Under the pieces are notes generated by a model. That model was not told where the DNA came from and ran no database searches. It saw nothing but the letters and a program-made list of their open reading frames with translations. 64,000 nucleotides of DNA from JAJAZB01 sp964244295 (GTDB lineage: Bacteria; Bacteroidota; Bacteroidia; Cytophagales; Spirosomataceae): contig CAXTIG010000004.1 of NCBI GenBank assembly GCA_964244295.1, positions 1 to 64,000 on the forward strand. The letters run 5' to 3'. This document shows, in pieces, positions 15,710-23,090 of the stretch. The position numbers were made by a program, and so were the translations under genes. Position 1 is the first letter of the stretch, and every line of letters begins with the position of its first letter.

Positions 15710-16771
15710 ATGACCCCTCCCCTCGATTCGGCGGCGCCGGTTCGCCCCGGTGAAGAACTGGATATACCCGTTCTCAACGCTTACCTGCGTCCGCTCGGCG
15801 TAGCCGAAATCACGGGCATCCGGCAGTTTCCCGGCGGTTTTTCTAACCTGACGTACCTGCTCGAAACGGCCTCCGGGGCGGCCTTCGTGCTGCGCCGTCC
15901 GCCCTTCGGCGCGCAAATCAAGGGCGGGCACGACATGGGGCGGGAGTTTCGGGTGCTAACGGCCCTGCGAGGCGCGGGCTACGGAAAAGTACCCGCGCCG
16001 CTGGTATTTTGCGAAGACGAAACCGTGCTCGGTGCGCCGTTTTACGTGATGGAACGGGTGCCGGGCATCATCCTCCGCGCCGCCGATGCCCGCAGCCTGA
16101 ACACCCCGCCCGAAACGAGGCGGTCGCTCTGCGAAAACCTCGTCGACACCCTCGCTGACCTGCATTCGCTTGATTTAAAAACGACCGGGCTGGGGACTTT
16201 GGGCAAACCCGAAGGCTACGTGCCGCGCCAGGTGGAAGGCTGGATTGGTCGCTACGAACGCAGCCAGACCGACGAGGTGCCCGCGATGAACGAACTCGCC
16301 GCCTGGCTGCGCCAAAACGGACCGCCTGAGCAACCGGCGACTTTTCTGCACAACGATTTTAAATTCGACAATGTCGTGCTTGACCTCGAAACCGGCATGG
16401 AAATCCGCGCGGTGCTGGATTGGGAAATGGCTACGGTCGGCGACCCACTGATGGATTTGGGCGCGACGCTGGCCTACTGGTGCGAAGCGGGCGACCCGGA
16501 TTTTTTGAAAGCCTTGAACCTGACTCACCTGCCCGGCTGCCTGACCCGCCGCGAGGTGGTAGACCGCTACGCCGCCCGCACAGGCCGCAACGTGTCGGCC
16601 ATCGGATTTTACTACGCCTTCGGGCTGTACAAAAACGCCGTCATCATCCAGCAGATTTACGCCCGCTGGAAAGCGGGCCTGACCCGCGACTCCCGGTTTG
16701 GGAGTTTGCTGCCGGGGGTGTTTGAGTTGGGGCGGATGGGGGTGGTGGCGGGGGAGCGGGGTGGGGTGTAA
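15710..16771 (+). CDS. APH-type phosphotransferase, probable 4-hydroxyacyl-CoA kinase (ACAD10/11 N-domain, LvaA type)
   Basis: 353 residues from the ATG at 15710; the longer frame from 15626 translates the palindrome and is rejected. Kinase features of the aminoglycoside-phosphotransferase fold are visible: FPGGFSNLTYLLE (nucleotide loop), FVLRRPPFG with the ATP-binding Arg/Lys strand, FYVMERVPG hinge, FLHNDFKFDNVV (catalytic HxDxxxxN) and VLDWEMATVGDP (metal-binding DxE/D). These match the N-terminal half of animal ACAD10/ACAD11 and LvaA, which phosphorylate the 4-hydroxyl of hydroxyacyl-CoA. Its likely partner dehydrogenase is 13004-14227. The role is inferred from family and linkage. Confidence 0.88.
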   Translation: MTPPLDSAAPVRPGEELDIPVLNAYLRPLGVAEITGIRQFPGGFSNLTYLLETASGAAFVLRRPPFGAQIKGGHDMGREFRVLTALRGAGYGKVPAPLVFCEDETVLGAPFYVMERVPGIILRAADARSLNTPPETRRSLCENLVDTLADLHSLDLKTTGLGTLGKPEGYVPRQVEGWIGRYERSQTDEVPAMNELAAWLRQNGPPEQPATFLHNDFKFDNVVLDLETGMEIRAVLDWEMATVGDPLMDLGATLAYWCEAGDPDFLKALNLTHLPGCLTRREVVDRYAARTGRNVSAIGFYYAFGLYKNAVIIQQIYARWKAGLTRDSRFGSLLPGVFELGRMGVVAGERGGV

Positions 16772-16809
16772 ATTCATTAATCGCTCAGAGAATCCTCCGA
16801 GTATTTTAC

Positions 16810-16817
16810 TACGTTTG
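16810..16817 (+). promoter_or_regulatory. -7 box of the AlbA_2/HATPase gene
   Basis: TACGTTTG matches the Bacteroidota -7 consensus TAnnTTTG and lies 24 nt upstream of the ATG at 16842. I see no convincing -33 element. Confidence 0.5.
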
Positions 16818-16841
16818 CATTACAGTCAATCTTTTTTAAGT

Positions 16842-18356
16842 ATGGAAGATCTTCTGATTTTACAAGAACGCGTCAAGAATACCATCGCGCTGGGAGAAAG
16901 TCACTTTCGAGAATTTAAAACTGCTCTTGAAGGGAGACCGGAAAATAAAAGACCACGACTTGCTAAAAAAATTTGCGAAGATATAGCTGAAGCCCTCGTA
17001 TCTTTTGCTAACGCTGATGGTGGAGAAGTTCTCATTGGTGTTGAGGATGATGGGTCAGTTACAGGGATTCCACATGGACAACAAGATGTAGATATGATGC
17101 TTTCTTCAATTAAAACTCACGTTTATCATCAGCAAAAACTACCCTTAATAATTGTCAGTAAGTTAATCATCGATGGGGAAAGTATCCTTTACTTTGCTGT
17201 TAGTAAAGGCACTACAATGATTTATCAACTGCCTGACGGACGTTGTGTTAGGCGTAAGGACAGAGAGACTCTACCTGCTTCTGTAGATCAGATTCAATTT
17301 GAACGCCAAGAAATTAGATCAAGACAATTTGATAGTGAATTTGTTGATGGTGCTACAGTAAACGACTTAGATATTTCCGTTCTTCAAGGTATTGCCGATC
17401 AATATATTAGGGGATTAAGCGTTGAAAAGTATCTTCAACAAGTCGGTTTGGGTGAATACGGTCAAAGCGGATTGAGACTTCGCCGAGCAGCACTGTTATT
17501 GTTTGCAAAGAATATTCAACGTTGGCACCCACGTAGCCAAGTTAGGTTTTTAAAAATAACGGGAACAAGACTTGAATCGGGTGAAAATTATAATGTAGTT
17601 AGTGATGAAATTGAATTAGGAAATATTTTTGACTTAATCCTGAAGGCTTGGGAGTCTTTGAGACCTTATTTGGCATTTAAGACTGAGTTTGGAAACGATT
17701 CTAAATTTGAACAACGTTACACTTATCCTGAGGATGCTTGTCGCGAAGCTTTGTTAAATGCAATTGCTCATAGGGATTATAGTACTCAAAATGGAATTGA
17801 AGTATATATTTTTAATGATAGAATGGAAATCAAGAATCCGGGTGCTTTACTTTCTACATTGAACGTTGCGAACCTTTACGAGTTAGAAGGCAGCCACGAA
17901 TCAAGAAACCCGCTCATTGCCAGAGTACTAAGAGAAAATAAATTAATGAGAGAATTAGGTGAAGGTATGAAGCGTATTTTTGAGTTAATGCAATTAAATG
18001 ACCTCGAAAAACCAAAACTGTTTTCCAACGGGAGTTCATTTACAGTTGTTTTATTGAACAAATCAGTCTATTCAAACAAACAAGAAGAATGGTTAAAGCT
18101 GTTTGATAGGTTTAGTTTAAGTAAAAACCAAAAAAAAATTATGTTGCTTGGACAAGATGGTAAGGCGATAGCCCCTAATGACATCTATAAAGTAATGAAT
18201 ACTAATGACCGGGATACTTATGATAGAGAAATTACTGGTTTGCGAAACAAAGGACTATTGCTTCAAATCAGATCAAATCTTGAGGCAGGAAACTTAGCTA
18301 AATCAACTGGTAGACCTAAGAGCGAAATAGCCAGATTTAAGGTCAGATTACCGTAG
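16842..18356 (+). CDS. AlbA_2 (Schlafen-like) and HATPase domain protein, probable transcriptional regulator or defence protein
   Basis: 504 residues from the ATG at 16842, just after a good -7 box; the earlier frame overlaps the kinase gene and is rejected. An AlbA_2 domain occupies residues ~15-150 (EFKTALEG, EALVSFANADGGEVLIGV, DGSVTGIPHG). A GHKL ATPase region of the HATPase_c_4 kind follows (YPEDACREALLNAIAHRDYS, IEVYIFNDRMEIKNPGAL). The C-terminus is winged-helix-like (NDIYKVMNTNDRDTYDREI). These proteins are often annotated as ATP-binding transcriptional regulators; Slfn-type AlbA_2 domains can be nucleases. The gene is strikingly AT-rich against its neighbours and interrupts the lipid cluster, so it is probably horizontally acquired. 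Confidence 0.88.
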   Translation: MEDLLILQERVKNTIALGESHFREFKTALEGRPENKRPRLAKKICEDIAEALVSFANADGGEVLIGVEDDGSVTGIPHGQQDVDMMLSSIKTHVYHQQKLPLIIVSKLIIDGESILYFAVSKGTTMIYQLPDGRCVRRKDRETLPASVDQIQFERQEIRSRQFDSEFVDGATVNDLDISVLQGIADQYIRGLSVEKYLQQVGLGEYGQSGLRLRRAALLLFAKNIQRWHPRSQVRFLKITGTRLESGENYNVVSDEIELGNIFDLILKAWESLRPYLAFKTEFGNDSKFEQRYTYPEDACREALLNAIAHRDYSTQNGIEVYIFNDRMEIKNPGALLSTLNVANLYELEGSHESRNPLIARVLRENKLMRELGEGMKRIFELMQLNDLEKPKLFSNGSSFTVVLLNKSVYSNKQEEWLKLFDRFSLSKNQKKIMLLGQDGKAIAPNDIYKVMNTNDRDTYDREITGLRNKGLLLQIRSNLEAGNLAKSTGRPKSEIARFKVRLP

Positions 18357-18435
18357 TCTTCCGCTTGGATGCGTTTCTGATCCCAATTCATTCGGACTGA
18401 CATTGCAACGTCGCATCGCCCGCAGAACAAATCCC

Positions 18436-19410
18436 ATGAACGCCCTCCTCTGCAAGACCCACGGCCCGCCCGAAACCCTCGTTTTGCAGGAAATCGACCC
18501 GCCCCACCCCGGCAAGGGCCAGGTTTTGATCAACGTCAAAGCCTCCGGGGTCAATTTTCCCGACACGCTGCTTATCGAAGGCAAGTACCAGTTCAAACCC
18601 CCGCTGCCCTTCGCACCGGGTGGCGAGGTGGCGGGCGTGGTGGCCGAAGTCGGCGAAGGCGTGACCCACCTTCGGCCTGGCGACCGGGTATTTTCACTCA
18701 CGGGTTGGGGTGGTTTCGCCGAACAGGCGCTGGGCGACGCGGCCAAAACGCTGCCCATGCCGGAGGGCATGGATTTCGTCACCGCTGCGTCGGTGATGTA
18801 CACCTACGGCACCTCGTACCACGCGCTCAAGCAGCGGGCGGCGATTCAGCCCGGCGAAACGCTGCTCGTACTCGGGGCCGCCGGGGGCGTGGGGCTGGCC
18901 GCTGTGCAACTAGGCAAATTGCTGGGCGCACGGGTCATTGCCGCCGCATCAAGCGCCGAAAAGCTGGCCGTATGCCGGGAACTCGGGGTCGACGAGACGA
19001 TCAATTACGAAACTGAAGACCTGCGCGAACGGCTGAAAACTCTCACCGCCGGGCGCGGCGTGGACGTGTGCTACGACCCCGTCGGCGACCGCTTCACCGA
19101 ACCGGCCCTGCGCTCGATGGCCTGGCGGGGGCGCTACCTCGTGGTGGGTTTTGCGGCGGGCGAGATTCCGAAAATTCCGGTCAACCTGGTTTTGCTGAAA
19201 GGCTGCGCGCTGATGGGCGTGTTCTGGGGGCAGTTTGCCGCGTTGGAACCGAAGGAAAGCGGGCGTAATTTTCGGGAAATTTTCGGCTTTATTGGAGAGG
19301 GCCGCTTGAAACAACACATTCACCGCCGGTATTCCCTGGCCGAAGCCCCGCAGGCTCTGCGGGATTTGCTGGATCGGAAGGTGGTGGGGAAGGCGGTGGT
19401 GGTGGTCTGA
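18436..19410 (+). CDS. Zinc-independent MDR family NADPH:quinone oxidoreductase-like protein
   Basis: 324 residues from the ATG at 18436 (MNALLCKTHGPPETLV). It is a medium-chain dehydrogenase/reductase without the structural zinc cysteines. Features: VKASGVNFPDTLLIEGKY, PFAPGGEVAGVVAEVGEGV, a Rossmann motif LVLGAAGGVGLAAVQLGK for NADPH, and GRGVDVCYDPVGDRF. The family includes quinone oxidoreductase Qor and 2-enoyl thioester reductases. In this context an enoyl-CoA or oxo-acyl reducing role is possible but not shown. The stop codon lies inside the left arm of the next palindrome (19407-19511). Confidence 0.85.
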   Translation: MNALLCKTHGPPETLVLQEIDPPHPGKGQVLINVKASGVNFPDTLLIEGKYQFKPPLPFAPGGEVAGVVAEVGEGVTHLRPGDRVFSLTGWGGFAEQALGDAAKTLPMPEGMDFVTAASVMYTYGTSYHALKQRAAIQPGETLLVLGAAGGVGLAAVQLGKLLGARVIAAASSAEKLAVCRELGVDETINYETEDLRERLKTLTAGRGVDVCYDPVGDRFTEPALRSMAWRGRYLVVGFAAGEIPKIPVNLVLLKGCALMGVFWGQFAALEPKESGRNFREIFGFIGEGRLKQHIHRRYSLAEAPQALRDLLDRKVVGKAVVVV

Positions 19411-19511
19411 ACCGCGATTGGCCCGGATTTACGGATTTTCAGGATAGTTGATTTCTGGATTCTAAATTTATCATCCTGAAAATCCGTAAATCCGGGCCAA
19501 TCGCGGTTCAG
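19407..19511. repeat. Long inverted repeat overlapping a stop codon
   Basis: Perfect 39-bp arms (19407-19445 and 19473-19511), 27-nt loop. The left arm begins at CTGA and contains the TGA stop of the MDR oxidoreductase gene, so the element touches coding sequence. Confidence 0.92.
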
Positions 19512-19565
19512 ACAGCGAAGAACGGATTCAGTCATTCACTCATTCTTTCATTCAATCCTTAAAAA

Positions 19566-20537
19566 ATGAACTACCGAACTTTTGGCCGCACGGCCTGGGA
19601 CGTCTCCGAAATGGGCTACGGCATGTGGGGCCTGGCGGGCTGGACCGGCTCCGACGAGAGCGAATACACCCGCGCCCTCGACCAGGCCGTCGAACTGGGC
19701 TGTACCTTTTTCGACACCGCCTGGGCCTACGGAGCAGGCGTCAGCGAGCAGGTACTCGCGGCGTTGCTCAAGCGGCACCCGGACAAAAAGCTGTACGTTG
19801 CGACGAAAATTCCGGCCAAAAACTTCAAATGGCCCGCCCGGCCCGACTACCGGCTGGAGGATTGCTACCCGGCGGAACACATCGTCGAGTACACCGAGAA
19901 GAGTTTGAAAAACCTCGGCGTCGAGCAGATTGACTTGCAGCAGTTTCACGTCTGGACCGATGAATGGGCCGAGCATGACGAGTGGAAACTGGCGATTCAA
20001 AAACTTACGCAGGAGGGCAAAGTGGCCCACTGGGGCATCAGCGTCAACCGCTGGGAACCCACCAATGTGCTCAACACGCTCCGCACGGGGCAGATTTCGG
20101 CGGTGCAGGTGATTTACAATATTTTCGACCAGGCCCCCGAAGACGAGTTGTTTCCGCTTTGCCACGAATTGAACATCGGCGTCATCGCTCGCGTACCCTT
20201 CGACGAAGGCACCCTGACGGGTACGCTAACCAAAGAAACGACCTTCCCGAAAGAAGACTGGCGTTCGACCTACTTCGTGCCCGAAAACCTCAATGCCAGC
20301 GTAGACCGCGCCGAGGCGCTCCGCCCGCTCCTGCCCGAAGGCATGACTCTGCCCGAACTGGCACTGCGCTTCATCCTGGCCAACCCCGACGTGGGCACCA
20401 TCATTCCGGGAATGCGCAGCCTGAAAAACGTGCAGGCCAACATGGACGCCTCCGACGGGCGAATGCTGCCGGTAGAATTACTCGCAAAACTTCGGGAACA
20501 CCGCTGGGATCGCCGCCCGACGGAATGGTCGCAGTAG
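19566..20537 (+). CDS. Aldo/keto reductase
   Basis: 323 residues, a TIM-barrel NADPH-dependent aldo/keto reductase. The catalytic tetrad is visible: FFDTAWAYG (Asp and Tyr), YVATKIP (Lys) and LQQFHVW (His). The cofactor-binding C-terminal segment is IIPGMRSLKNVQANMDAS. It belongs to the YhdN/general stress-type branch with GMWGLAGW near the start. It lies between the MDR oxidoreductase and MaoC genes and is probably a carbonyl reductase; the substrate is unknown. Its start codon is 54 bp after a 105-bp palindrome. Confidence 0.93.
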   Translation: MNYRTFGRTAWDVSEMGYGMWGLAGWTGSDESEYTRALDQAVELGCTFFDTAWAYGAGVSEQVLAALLKRHPDKKLYVATKIPAKNFKWPARPDYRLEDCYPAEHIVEYTEKSLKNLGVEQIDLQQFHVWTDEWAEHDEWKLAIQKLTQEGKVAHWGISVNRWEPTNVLNTLRTGQISAVQVIYNIFDQAPEDELFPLCHELNIGVIARVPFDEGTLTGTLTKETTFPKEDWRSTYFVPENLNASVDRAEALRPLLPEGMTLPELALRFILANPDVGTIIPGMRSLKNVQANMDASDGRMLPVELLAKLREHRWDRRPTEWSQ

Positions 20538-20559
20538 AGATTGAAAATGAAAAACAAGG

Positions 20560-20619
20560 AATGAAAAATAAGAAATGTAGAAGGTCGTTCATCTCCTTTT
20601 ACATTTCTTATTTTTCATT
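20560..20619. repeat. AT-rich inverted repeat
   Basis: Perfect 20-bp arms (20560-20579 and 20600-20619) with a 20-nt loop, between the aldo/keto reductase and MaoC genes. It ends 10 bp before the MaoC start codon. Confidence 0.85.
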
Positions 20620-20629
20620 CTGAATTTCA

Positions 20630-21088
20630 ATGACCTCCTTCCCTACCCTCACCGCCCTGAAAGCCGCTGTCGGCCAGGCCCTCGGCGTGACCGAGTGGCT
20701 GACCGTCACCCAGGCCACGATCAACGACTTCGCCCAGGCCACCGGCGACCAGCAGTGGATTCACGTGGACGTGGAACGGGCGAGGCAATCCAGCCCCTTC
20801 GGCGGCCCGATTGCCCACGGCTTTCTGACGCTTTCGCTCGCGCCCCGGTTCATGGCGAGTCTGTTCGAGGTGTCTTCGGCGAAAATGGGCGTGAACTACG
20901 GCACCAACAAAATCCGCTTCACCGACGCCCTGCCCGCTGACTCCAGGGTGCGGATGCGGGCCACGCTGGCAGCGGTCGAGGATTTTCCGAACAACGGCGT
21001 GAAAATCACGCTCAACGCCACCTTCGAGCGCGAAGGCAGCGATAAGCCGGTGTGCGTGGCGGAGTTGATTTCGTTGGTTTTTGAATAA
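20630..21088 (+). CDS. MaoC family (R)-specific enoyl-CoA hydratase-like protein
   Basis: 152 residues with a single hot-dog fold. The hydratase 2 motif is seen as FAQATGDQQWIHVDVERAR (catalytic Asp and His), followed by FGGPIAHGFLTLSL. Members hydrate trans-2-enoyl-CoA to 3-hydroxyacyl-CoA. In a 4-hydroxy acid pathway this enzyme would take up the enoyl-CoA made by the ACAD11-like dehydrogenase; that link is inferred from gene order. The neighbouring SDR could then oxidise or reduce the hydroxyacyl product. Length is normal for single-domain MaoC. Confidence 0.92.
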   Translation: MTSFPTLTALKAAVGQALGVTEWLTVTQATINDFAQATGDQQWIHVDVERARQSSPFGGPIAHGFLTLSLAPRFMASLFEVSSAKMGVNYGTNKIRFTDALPADSRVRMRATLAAVEDFPNNGVKITLNATFEREGSDKPVCVAELISLVFE

Positions 21089-21104
21089 CTTTCTAACCTT
21101 AGTT

Positions 21105-21189
21105 TGTCATCCTGACAGGACCTTGTTGGCCTACCGTTCAATTTGCTGAAACGGGAACGGTAGGCCAACAAGGTCCTGTCAGGATGACA
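21105..21189. repeat. Long inverted repeat, TGTCATCCTGA type
   Basis: Perfect 34-bp arms (21105-21138 and 21156-21189) with a short 17-nt loop. The outer end TGTCATCCTGACAGGACC resembles the outer ends at 14266, 15570 and 33872. The loop core is absent here. Confidence 0.92.
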
Positions 21190-21212
21190 GATTTTACTCA
21201 ATTTTTCCACCT

Positions 21213-21950
21213 GTGCGCTTAAAAAACCGCGTCGCCATCATCACCGGGGCCGCCCGGGGCATCGGCAAAGCCGCTGCGGAATTGTTCTGCCGCGAAGGGG
21301 CCAGCGTCGTCATCTGGGATTTGCTCGATGCGGGCGAACAAACCGCTGCCGGTCTGCGCGAACAGGGATTTTCCTGCGAATTCAAACGCGTATCGACCAC
21401 CGACGTACCCGCCCTGGAAGCCGCCGCCCGCGCGGTGGTGGAGCGTTTCGGGAACATCGACATCCTCGTCAACAATGCGGGCCTCACCCGCGACAAAACC
21501 CTGCTCAAAATGAGCCATGCCGACTGGCAACAGGTGCTCGACGTCAACCTGACGGGCGTGTTCAACTGCACCAAAGTTATTGCGCCGTACCTGGTTGAGC
21601 GCGGTTACGGGCGCATCATTTGTACTTCGTCGGTGGTAGGAATTCACGGGAATTTCGGCCAAACCAACTACGCCGCCACGAAGGCGGGCGTGGTGGCGAT
21701 GTGCCGCACCTGGGCCAAAGAACTCGGCCCGAAGGGCATCACCGCCAACGCCGTTGCGCCCGGTTTCATCGCCACCGACATGATCGACGCTATGCCCGAC
21801 GAAGTTCGCCAGCAGGTGATTGCCACCATCCCGGTCAAGCGCATGGGCAGCCCCGACGACATCGCTTACGCCTACCTTTACCTCGCCTCCGACGAGGCTG
21901 CGTTTGTCAATGGACAGGTGTTGGGCGTGAACGGCGGGCAGGCTTCCTGA
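21213..21950 (+). CDS. SDR family oxidoreductase, FabG-like
   Basis: 245 residues from a GTG codon at 21213; no ATG is available upstream after the palindrome. It is a classical short-chain dehydrogenase: ITGAARGIGKAAAE (TGxxxGIG), ILVNNAG, catalytic Ser in ICTSSVVG, YAATKAG (YxxxK), and FIATDMIDAMP. It matches 3-oxoacyl-ACP reductase FabG and 3-hydroxybutyryl-CoA dehydrogenase-type enzymes. In the lva pathway an SDR reduces the 4-oxoacyl group before phosphorylation, so either a 4-keto or a 3-keto function is possible here. It is the last lipid-type gene of the run before DoxX. Confidence 0.92.
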   Translation: MRLKNRVAIITGAARGIGKAAAELFCREGASVVIWDLLDAGEQTAAGLREQGFSCEFKRVSTTDVPALEAAARAVVERFGNIDILVNNAGLTRDKTLLKMSHADWQQVLDVNLTGVFNCTKVIAPYLVERGYGRIICTSSVVGIHGNFGQTNYAATKAGVVAMCRTWAKELGPKGITANAVAPGFIATDMIDAMPDEVRQQVIATIPVKRMGSPDDIAYAYLYLASDEAAFVNGQVLGVNGGQAS

Positions 21951-21952
21951 GC

Positions 21953-22025
21953 GTAGAGAGAATAGAGCAGAGAGGATAGCGTTTAGATAAAACGCCAGTT
22001 TTACTCTCTGATCTATTCTCTCTAC
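21953..22025. repeat. Imperfect inverted repeat of GAGAGAATAGA type
   Basis: Arms of about 26 bp (21953-21978 and 22000-22025) match at about 22 positions. The region is a low-complexity AGAG/CTCT sequence between the SDR and DoxX genes. Confidence 0.65.
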
Positions 22026-22047
22026 TCTATCCTCTTTACTCTCTTCC

Positions 22048-22404
22048 ATGAAGCAATTCCTAATGTACCCGATGGCCGCGTTTTACGTCTACACGGGCGT
22101 GATGCACTTCGCCAAACCGAAACCTTTCCTGCGCATTGTACCGCCGTACCTCCCGGCGCACGATTTATTAGTGGCGCTGAGCGGCGTGGCCGAAATCGCG
22201 GTGGGCATTGGATTGCTGATTCCGGCCACGCGGGTGTGGGCAGCCTGGGGGCTGGTTGCTTTGCTGATCGCCGTTTTCCCGGCCAATGCGTACATGGCCT
22301 ACGGCGAAAAATTTACGGCCATCTCGCCCTGGATTCGCTGGGGACGGCTGCCCTTGCAGGCGGTGCTGATTTGGTGGGCGTACCAGTACACGCGAACCGG
22401 GTAA
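22048..22404 (+). CDS. DoxX family membrane protein
   Basis: 118 residues with four predicted transmembrane helices, beginning MKQFLMYPMAAFYVYTGVMHF. It contains the typical LSGVAEIAVGIGLLIP segment and a polar PANAYMAYGEKF loop. The family (DoxX/MauE-like) is widespread in Bacteroidota. Some members are linked to quinone or thiol redox reactions, but the function is unknown for this type. It follows the lipid cluster on the same strand. Confidence 0.88.
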   Translation: MKQFLMYPMAAFYVYTGVMHFAKPKPFLRIVPPYLPAHDLLVALSGVAEIAVGIGLLIPATRVWAAWGLVALLIAVFPANAYMAYGEKFTAISPWIRWGRLPLQAVLIWWAYQYTRTG

Positions 22405-22548
22405 AAACTTAATCGGAAGGGCCTGAGCAAAAAGATCCGGCTCTGGCGGTAGCGAAATTACCCTGGAAACCCGTCCGTCTCCTACAAACTCAGCCCTTGT
22501 TCCTGCTTCTGGCAGCGTAAAGCCGCCGGTTTAAGAACGGAAGTACCC

Positions 22549-22983
22549 ATGCACCCCAACAACCACGAACTCAGCTTTCAAACCCTCTCACCCGCCCAGC
22601 AGGTTGACCTGTTGCGCCGCCACAACCTTACGTTATTACGCGAACTGGCCCGGCTGGAAGCCGAAAACCAATCCCTGGTTGACGAAAACGACGCGCTCCT
22701 GCGCCGAATCCAGCAACTCGCTCCGAGGCCCGGCCCCGAGACCGATGACGAAACCCTGCGGGAACAGGTGCGAAGACTCCGCCTCAACGCCGAAGCACAT
22801 CAGCAAGAATTCGAACGCTTCAAAATCACGCTGGGCCGTCCTGATTCTCCTGAACAGGCGCGGGAGATCCGGCGTTTTCTCACGCGACGGGGTTTCTGGA
22901 ATGACCTTATGACGTACCTGAAATTTATCGGTGAAGGCGGCGACCCCAGTACCTACTTCCGTTCTGAGGGGCCAAACGGCTAA
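22549..22983 (+). CDS. Hypothetical coiled-coil protein
   Basis: 144 residues. Residues ~15-55 (LLRRHNLTLLRELARLEAEN, then LVDENDALLRRIQQL) form a clear heptad coiled coil. A second charged helix covers ~65-95. The C-terminus (FWNDLMTYLKFIGEGGDPST) is compact and conserved-looking. No signal peptide and no known family. GC-rich codon use supports expression. The 144-bp spacer before it shows no promoter box I can trust. Confidence 0.65.
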   Translation: MHPNNHELSFQTLSPAQQVDLLRRHNLTLLRELARLEAENQSLVDENDALLRRIQQLAPRPGPETDDETLREQVRRLRLNAEAHQQEFERFKITLGRPDSPEQAREIRRFLTRRGFWNDLMTYLKFIGEGGDPSTYFRSEGPNG

Positions 22984-23090
22984 TCGGCACACCGTTTGCG
23001 GGTCTTCCAAGCCGGAACTACCCTCCCCGTCGCTGCCCCGTTTACCGCCGCGCCCGGAATCTTTATTTCCAGGCTTCTGCGCCCGCGCCC

